The translations under genes were made by a program, and so were the position numbers. Source: Paracentrotus lividus (taxonomy: Eukaryota > Echinodermata > Echinoidea > Camarodonta > Echinidae). From it: 64,000 bases of DNA. Location: NCBI GenBank assembly GCA_940671915.1, contig CALNVZ010000641.1, positions 9,864,324 through 9,928,323 of the forward strand. Direction: 5' to 3'. Below the pieces are notes generated by a model, which did no database searches, was not told the origin of the DNA, and saw only the letters and a list, made by a program, of their open reading frames with translations. This document shows, piece after piece, positions 11,934 through 20,660 of this stretch (position 1 is the stretch's first letter; the number at the start of each line of letters is the position of its first letter).

Positions 11934-14900
11934 TAAAATGAAACATTTTAAAATCACTTTCAAATTACATGCCTAATAATAATAAAGATATTTTCTTGTC
12001 TAATATTTATTTTCTTATTTTTACGGAAAACTTGATGTATCTCATGTAAACAAAAACCAGGAACTAATTCCTGTTGGAAAAAGACAAAACAAACAAAACT
12101 ATCCAACTTGGCTAAGATTGCTTATTCATTTACTTGGACCGGGCTTCAATTAACAATGCTAATGCGAGTACATATTATGAAGAGCTACCCTGGAATAAAA
12201 TTTTTTTTTTTTTTTACATATTATGAAAAGCTACCCTGGAATAATAAATAATTAAAAAAAAAATTAAAATAATCCGTTTCCATCTTGAAACAAAGATAAA
12301 TTACTCACAAATCATGAACCCAATCTTCGTTGAGGTATGGTGTAGACATTAGACTCCTCTGAAAGGCACTCAGTTCTGGCTTACTACTTGCAATGATGGT
12401 AGGGGGCGTACTCGATTCATTGAAATCTAAAACGAAGAAGGGAGGCTTGTCAAATTATTGTTATATAGAATTTGATCTTAATGTACAGATGCCTGTATTG
12501 AAACGATGTTCAAATCCGTTTTGGGAAGAATTTTTTTCTTTTCTTTTTTATCAGTTGCATATGAAATAATAGCTCAATAAACTCTTGTGAACAAAAAAAA
12601 TGAGCCCCAAAATAAAATTGAAGACCAAATTTTACCAATAAAACTATTGCATGATTTCTATTCTGTGGTCTATAGGCTTTTATTACTCATGGCAACCACA
12701 TGCAAAAAAAATGGAAAGAGGAATGCTTTTTGTTTGCATGAAACTGAAGTGAGTAATTGTACCCAAGGCTTCCCGCAACAATATTCAGGCGCAATTTAAG
12801 TATCTACAACTTGTATACCACAGATTTACCTTAAATTTGTCGGAAATCATGTGCAGTACATACACATATCAGGCCTCGGCTGTGTTTCACCAAGTCGTTC
12901 GTAAGTTACGTATGACTTGACAAATGACTGGGATCAGTTCTTGCATTAAATTATAATGTATGTGATTAGTATAACATCCAGGAACATGTTTCAGTCGTTC
13001 ATAAAGTCATTTGTCAGTTCAATAACGACTTGGTGAAACCCCATCCAGGTTATATTTTGATGTACAGTACTATGAGGATATATTTGTTGTCTTTCTTCAC
13101 AATTTACCCATTTTGAACCAACAATGTAAACAAAACATGTGGTGTATACTATCATCAATACGGTGAACTGTAATAGTTTAGTAATAAAATGTAATAGTGT
13201 AATAGTATATTGGAAACATGTGATACATCATGTCAATATAAGACACAAGTTGCTAAGCAATGAGTCAAGGAAATCAGCAAAATAATCAATCTTCCTAAAT
13301 ACTTTCCCATTATCATTTTAACTTGTTTTTTTTTAGCACACACAAAACATTAAAAATTCAGAAAAACAAAAGTATTTTTCCCTAAAATTTGACATATTTT
13401 ATTGTTTTGTCGATTTCCTTGACTCTTTACTCTGTGACTTGTGTCTCATTTTGACATGATGCATCACTTATGAGGTTTTAACAGCCCATCCACAAGAAGC
13501 TATGACACATACCTGGTTGAGCGGGGGTAACAGCAACCTGTTTCTCTCCCTGTGGGGTGCCTGGGCTAAGGTGACTGGTAGGAACATGTAGCCTCTGACG
13601 TACAGCTTCTCTCATCTCATGCTGTGTGCTGAACTGATGGGGCAAGACACGCAAGCCAGCCTGCTCCGTCAGGCTTCCCTGATTGGTGGCATCGAGGCGG
13701 CTACTTGCTAGGCTGGCTATACTGGCTTCAGGGACTGCTGGCCTTGCTCTGTTATAGAATGGTGAAATACAGTATCGAAGGGGAAGCATTGTTGTGAGAA
13801 ACATGAAAGTTTTTGGTTCTTTCTAATGTTGTTTTATGAAGAATAGTCTAATACAGGGCAATGGTGATCCTATTAAATTACTTGAGGATTACGCTCTGAT
13901 GAAGCTTAAACATTTACTAAGGAGTAGTATAATTTTCATTGATATCATAATTGCTTTGTGCATATAAGAACAACCCAAGTCCATGACAGTTCATTTCAAG
14001 TATATCAGGAAAACTAATGTTTTGTTTTATGCGTGTCCTATGGGGATTTTTGATATTTTTTCATTCATTTCAGGTATTTCTAAGTAGAATTAAGTGGTGT
14101 AAATTATACGCAAGATAGGCTCATTGTATAAGCAACAATATTCCATGATTAACTAAATTTGGCCAAATGATGGACTTGGGATGTTTTAATTAATACTGAT
14201 ATCATAATTGCGTATGTTGATTGATTACCCTGTTGCAGTTGCCTGTGGTTTTGACTCGTTAAAAATGGCATCCGTTTCTTTGAGTGCAACACTGCCTAAA
14301 CCTCGGCCCATGGTGAACTGTTCTAATAGCTTCTTATACTGCTGCCTCTCTTTTAACCTCACACACTGTGAATAAAATAGAAATACAAAAGGTATTAGTT
14401 CCACATCAAATAAAAAGAGCCAAGTAAAGCTGAAAAGAGACCCCAAAAATGAAATTAAAAGAGCTCCATATGCTTGATTACAAAGGAAGAGCTAAAAAAG
14501 CTTTAAAAAATAGCTGAAAACCAAAGTTTAAAAAAGCTGGAATCGGCTGAAAAGGTGAACCCTCAAACCCCTGATAAATAACATAGTGGCAATTTAATAT
14601 AACAAGTTCTGCTAGAACAAACTACATCTATTTCTCCAGTGAAATTGTAATCACATCATTGTTTCTTTTGTATTGTTTATTGACTATTATTAACCTGTTG
14701 GAGACGAGCTGATTTGGCTATAACGCACATTTCCCATAGACCTCTGCCCGAATATATTTGGGCTCAGTCCTCAATGGGTTAAAGTAACAAGATACCCAAT
14801 ATAATAAGCACAATTTTACCATCCCAAGGAACTTGTTCAATAGAGTCCACACTGTATAATTACATCAATTTCTTGTTAACCACATTTGAAGGTATGTCAT

Positions 14901-17900
14901 GCAATTCAAAATGGCTTGGATCATTACAAAGGCATTTTCATTGTCAAAGATAATAAGAAGAAATTAGATAAATACCTTTTTCCATAACGGTTTATTTAAT
15001 TTTTCCTCCATTCATTACTATAGGGTTTATATTCACTTGGTTGAACAGCAGTTGGTCTAATTCCCCATTTGTCTACTACCACAAGGGCCAAACCCATTTT
15101 GTCTACTAAAATTTTTGTCTAATTTACTCATGGTCTAATGCATACTTGGTCTAACTCCCGCTTGGTGTAATTCCCACTTGTTCTAAATTTTCAATTCGTC
15201 TAATAGCCAAATGGTCTAATTGCATTTTGGTCTAATGCCCAAATGAATATTTGGTATATTTCCAGTTTGTTACTGAAAGTGACCAAGCGATGACAGAACA
15301 AGCGCACATTACACGAAATGGGAATTAGAGGAAATGGTAAATAGTCGAAGTGGCAATAAGAACGAAAAGAAATTAGACGAAATGGAATTAGACCACGTGG
15401 AATGAGACCAAATGGATGTTAGTCAAAGTGGGTTTAGACCAAGTGGCAATTTACTACTATATACAGTACTGCCAACCTAAAAGCGTATTTTTGTCTTTTT
15501 CATTTGGATAAGGGGTACCAAACTCATTAAATGTCAATAATTATTCAGATCATAAAAATGTCAATCTCCATCCACCTGTCGACCTGAAAACCTTTTATTA
15601 TTCAATTATTTTCAATAGAAAACAAGGTAAATATGCCAAACATTTTGACAAGTGTGTCATCCGTGCACCAAAGGCATTCGTTCTGGTAAATGAGGGACAT
15701 AGACAATTCATTGGACAATTAAATGTTTTCTATGAAGACAGGTGCGATGTAGTATGGCATGATGGTGATGTGCATTCATAGACACCTATAGATCTTAGTA
15801 CCCCCTTAAGAAGCGAAAGAGGATAGAAAAAGTACGGAATACGCTTTTTTGTTGGCAGGTCTGTATATATAACTATCAACAGAACTTACCTCGTTGACTG
15901 TTTGCGTGCTGGTTGGGATGTGAGGGCGCCCTCTAGAGGCCTGGGAGATTACTATTCTTCTCTTGGGATGCGGAAATAGTTTATCTCTGACGGGAATGTA
16001 GCTATCACGTTTAGACTGGCCAATGGCAGCCATGGATGAGTTTGAAGTGTGGGATATAGAGCTGTTTATAATTGAAGAAATAGGTGAATGAGACACATAC
16101 AGTACAGAGATAAACTGCGCAATTTTCAAAAATATCCATCGGACCGAAAACCACTCAAAAATGTGATTTTGTGTGCAAAGTCAATGCAAATAGAGTTTTC
16201 TCAAGTTATTCACAAAAATGTGATTATTTTCAATTTCATTGGCTAAAATTAATTTATTGTAGCATGGATATGCTTCAAAAAGATTCTGCAATCAATTTTG
16301 ACCAAAAAACAAAGAAAAACAAAAGGTCAAAAAACAAAGAAATACATAAGAAATTCAAAAAACAATAAAATACATAAGAAATCGAACTTGGTACCAGAAT
16401 TTTTTTTCATTCACAATTGTTAGGAATGCTATAAAGAATATTTTCACCAAAAATTAGCATTCTAGGAGCTTTATTTAGTGAATTACAGCAAAAAGTATGA
16501 TTTCATGAATAAATTGGCAGAATTAATTCATATAAAATAAAATATATGAACTTAGTGAAATTTACCTATGCAACCGTGTAGATTACTTCATTCTCTACCA
16601 TCGCGCAAATTTTCGCCACGATCACGCGATGCGCAGCCAAGATCTTAAGGGGAGCCATAATGACCCCCCCCCCCCCCCCCCCGGCAATGACAAGGATCAA
16701 AATACCCCGGGAGTATTAGGGTTAAGGAAGACTAGATTGATTTCCCATCATTACTGATACTGTCCCTTACCTTTTATTTCCAGGTTGTTCTTTGGGTCTT
16801 GCTCCACTGTCCTCTGCATGGCGTCTCTTTGTATTTGACGTCATTGTTCTTGAAGAATGAGGTTGCCTGGTCTGGTGTTGACTACTGTTAGGAGTTTGCT
16901 TATGATGAGGTATTCCATCTATGGAAAACAAAAAGAGCAAATTAACAATCTTGATACATTGGTCATAATGGAACATACCATCATTTGCAAAAGTTTAAGA
17001 CCACCCTAAATTTTTGGGGTATTATGTTCAATGAGCATTATTCTTTTAGCCCAAATTCCTGGCTCAAACGGCGAGAAATGGTACTCTTACTGACTGTAAT
17101 ACCAGTAGACTGCAGCTCGGCCTTGATGTCACGACAGGAAATGGAACAATCTCTTCCAACAATCCTCTTCATCATGTTGTCTTCGCAACGCGTTGTTTTT
17201 CTGGACGACCACTCCTCTTCCGGTCGGAAAATGAGCCATCGTTTCGAAATTTGTGAATGGCATTGTGGACGACAGTCTTGCTACACCCAGTCTTCTCACT
17301 AATCTTGCGTTCAGAGTAGCCTTCTTGGAAAAGGGTTACTATTTAACCCTCTGAACCTGAACTTAGACTCTGTTTTTTTCCCATCCTGGATAAGAGACAA
17401 AGTGCCAGTGAAAGACCTTCTGAGGCAAAGACATTCATGGAAATGAGCTTAAACCATTAATCTCATCCCATGAACCATGACAGGAAAACATGTTACATAA
17501 TATTTCATGAACAAAAGAATAATGCTCATTGAACATAATACCCCAAAAATTTAGGGTGGTCTTAAACTTTTGCAAATGATGGTACATCCTAAAATCCTTT
17601 TAAAAACATTATACAGTTGTAATTACATTTATGTGGTATCAATTGAAGCCAGAATATTATTATTGCTGATAAATTTCATTTGTAAAATATTGTTTGGTAA
17701 AACAAAAAATTAAGCATAATTTTGCATAATGAGGAAACTCACAAAAATGTCTAAGCTTTTTATTTGCTTAGCAATATGCACTTCTGCTAGGTCTTTTATG
17801 TAGTGTAGAAAGTGTTGAAAACCTACACAATGTCAGTCATAGACTTTTAAAAAGTAGAAAAATAACCCATTGCAAGATCTGCAAAATAATCTAGAAAATA

Positions 17901-20617
17901 ATATTGATTTTCGTATAACTTGGGAAATACATGTATTCAAACAATATCAAAATTTTCATTAATGTCAAAAAGTGTTGTGATGATATCATTTTCATTCTAA
18001 AAAAAACTGTAGTTGAATTCATCCAAAAGGAAGATTCATATTCACCCTGGGTTGTTTGAAGGCTGCTTTGACAGGTTGCTTTTTTCACATTATTTACTTT
18101 TTATTTCCTGGCCGCTGAGGTGTGTTCACTCATGACCGTGTGAAAAAACAAACTGGTGAAAAGAATGTCTTTTTGTTATTACATTGTGCTTATGGTTGGG
18201 TTCAGGACATTCAAAGCAAATGGCAATCAATGATGGAGAAAAGTTATTCACTCAAATCCATTAAAAAAAAAATAAGGATGTAGAAATACTTTGAGTTTGT
18301 TTATATTTGTTTCAATTACCATAATGCTAAACTTGTTCCGATAAATCTCTTACATCCTGCTCCGATTTTGAAGAATTTCATTAATTTAATGAGTTTTAAT
18401 TAGAATTTCACTAACATTTCTGTTTCATGGCTAAATTTTCTATGAAATATACGCCACAAATAAGTAATTAAACTCTCAATGGATGTATCTTTTTATCAGG
18501 CCAAAAACAGACTCCTTTGAAGTACAATACATCATTGAAGTATTTTGAACACTTAAACTAAACAACTGGCAAGCCAGGCTTGATCCAGCTTAGTAATGCT
18601 GCAGGCATATTTCCACTGCGGGGCCAGTAATACAGCGTGCAGAAAATAGCCATTTTTATAACCATTTTATTACGGTGTGGTTTGTAAGAAAATTTGAAAA
18701 AAAAAGAGAACATTTTTAACATGGTGGATGGCCCCGAGGTGAAAATGTGACTGCGCCGAGTGGCATAAGCTAATTACTAAAATAAGAAAAAGGACAAAGG
18801 TCAAGGCAAATCGGTTTATATCCACTTGGCCTTACACCAGTTGGTCTAATTCCCTGTTTGTCTAATACCACATAAGCTAAACCCCTTTGGTCTACTAACA
18901 ATTTGGTCTCATTTGCAATTGGTCTAATAGCAAAATGTTCTAATTGCATAGTCATCTAATGCCTAAAAGAATACTTGGTCTATTACCAGTTTGTTACTGG
19001 AAGTGACCAAGTGGTGATAGACCAAGTGGACATTAGACAAAATGGGTATCAGACGAAAAGGTAATTAGATGAACTGGTTATAGACAAAATGGAATTAGAC
19101 CATGTGGGATGAGACCAAATGGACATTAGTCAAAGTGGGTTTAGACCAAATGGCAATTTACCAGCAAACATACCAATGAATGTTGACGATGGTTGTTCTC
19201 TGATGTTCCTGGGGGCGGAGTAGGGTAGCTATTTTGCACCAAGTTCCCCACAGGACGGAAGAAGTAGGTCTCTCCAAACGTTGAGGCCTTCTGATGAATC
19301 CAAGTGGCTGCTTTCACAAGAGGAGTTGCGACTCGAGATTGACTCAAATCATCTAAAATAGAAGTAGCCAGGTGGTCATGTTTTAAAGCACTTACTTTAA
19401 ATGATGGATCCACCTAATGGCATTTATATGTATTACATACATGTAATGTGCCTTTAATTGATCAATGAAGTTTACTTTGTCAGAGTCTGTTTTATATCAG
19501 GACACATGTAGCTATTCCAGAACTTTTACTTTGTTCTTTCCCTCACAACTTTGTGGATTATGTGCTGGTCATGAGAAAGCTGTATGATTATGTAATTCAA
19601 TGTCATAACCACAAACTTTGTTTTAGACACCTTCCTATATAACAAACTTGTGGGAGACAGAAAAAAAAAGTTGACATAAATCTTTTAAATTCAAATTACT
19701 TTTAAAAAACAGTGTTTTGCGAGTCCACCCCCCGCCCAAAAAAAAAAAAAAAAAAAAAAAAAATCTTCTTCAACAAAAGGCTATCTCTATTCAAAATGTT
19801 GTGGTTACGATACAAATTTCTCTTATATCAGCAGTATAACATTGTGAAAGATTTTGCTCACACATTAAATACTTTAAAACTTGGAAATATAAGCTGCCAA
19901 CACATAATAATGTTCCCTAAATGCATCTTATATGGTTTCAAAAGAGAACCCTGTAGCCTTTATTATAATTATGCACTATTCGGCATTACAGTCCACTCCC
20001 ACTATATAACGAGCAAAGAGGAATTATTTTGTTCAAACATGGCTGTTTTCCTGATTCCAATATCAAACTTGTACACTTTTCAATATACATACCTGTAATT
20101 ATCTACCAAGACTTAATCTTCATTAAGATTTTGTTCAAACAAGACTGATTTTCTGATACCAATTTCAAACTTTTACAATTTTGACTATATATTCCCTGAG
20201 GTTAAATACCAAGACTATATTTTCAAAAAGGTGAAAGACTTGGTCCTGAGCTCTTTAGTAGTTACCTGAATGATTGGCAGTCCGGGGCCTCTTAGGTTGA
20301 GGGGTCTCGAGGATGTCTTGACTCACATCATCCAAGCTGCAAGAAAGAAAGAGAGGAGAGACAGAAAAGGAGAAGAGGGAAAAGAGAGAGGGAAATAGAG
20401 AGGAGAAGAAAAGGAAGAGAAAAGAAAGGGAGGAAAGATGGGGAGGATAAAATAAAGAGGGACAGAGAGACATAAAGAAGAGAAAGTAACAAAGAGGGAA
20501 GAAAGAAAGAGAAACACATGGGGCAAGAAGAGTGACAAAAACGAGGAAAGATACAAAAAGGAGAAACAAAAAAGGGAAATAGAAGGATAGAAAGAAAAAA
20601 TGTACAAAGAGAAAAGG

Positions 20618-20660
<43 letters not shown>

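Noticed and set aside
16985-17302. 105-codon plus-strand frame as a host gene
   Set aside because: It is the antisense of the Tc1 transposase remnant.
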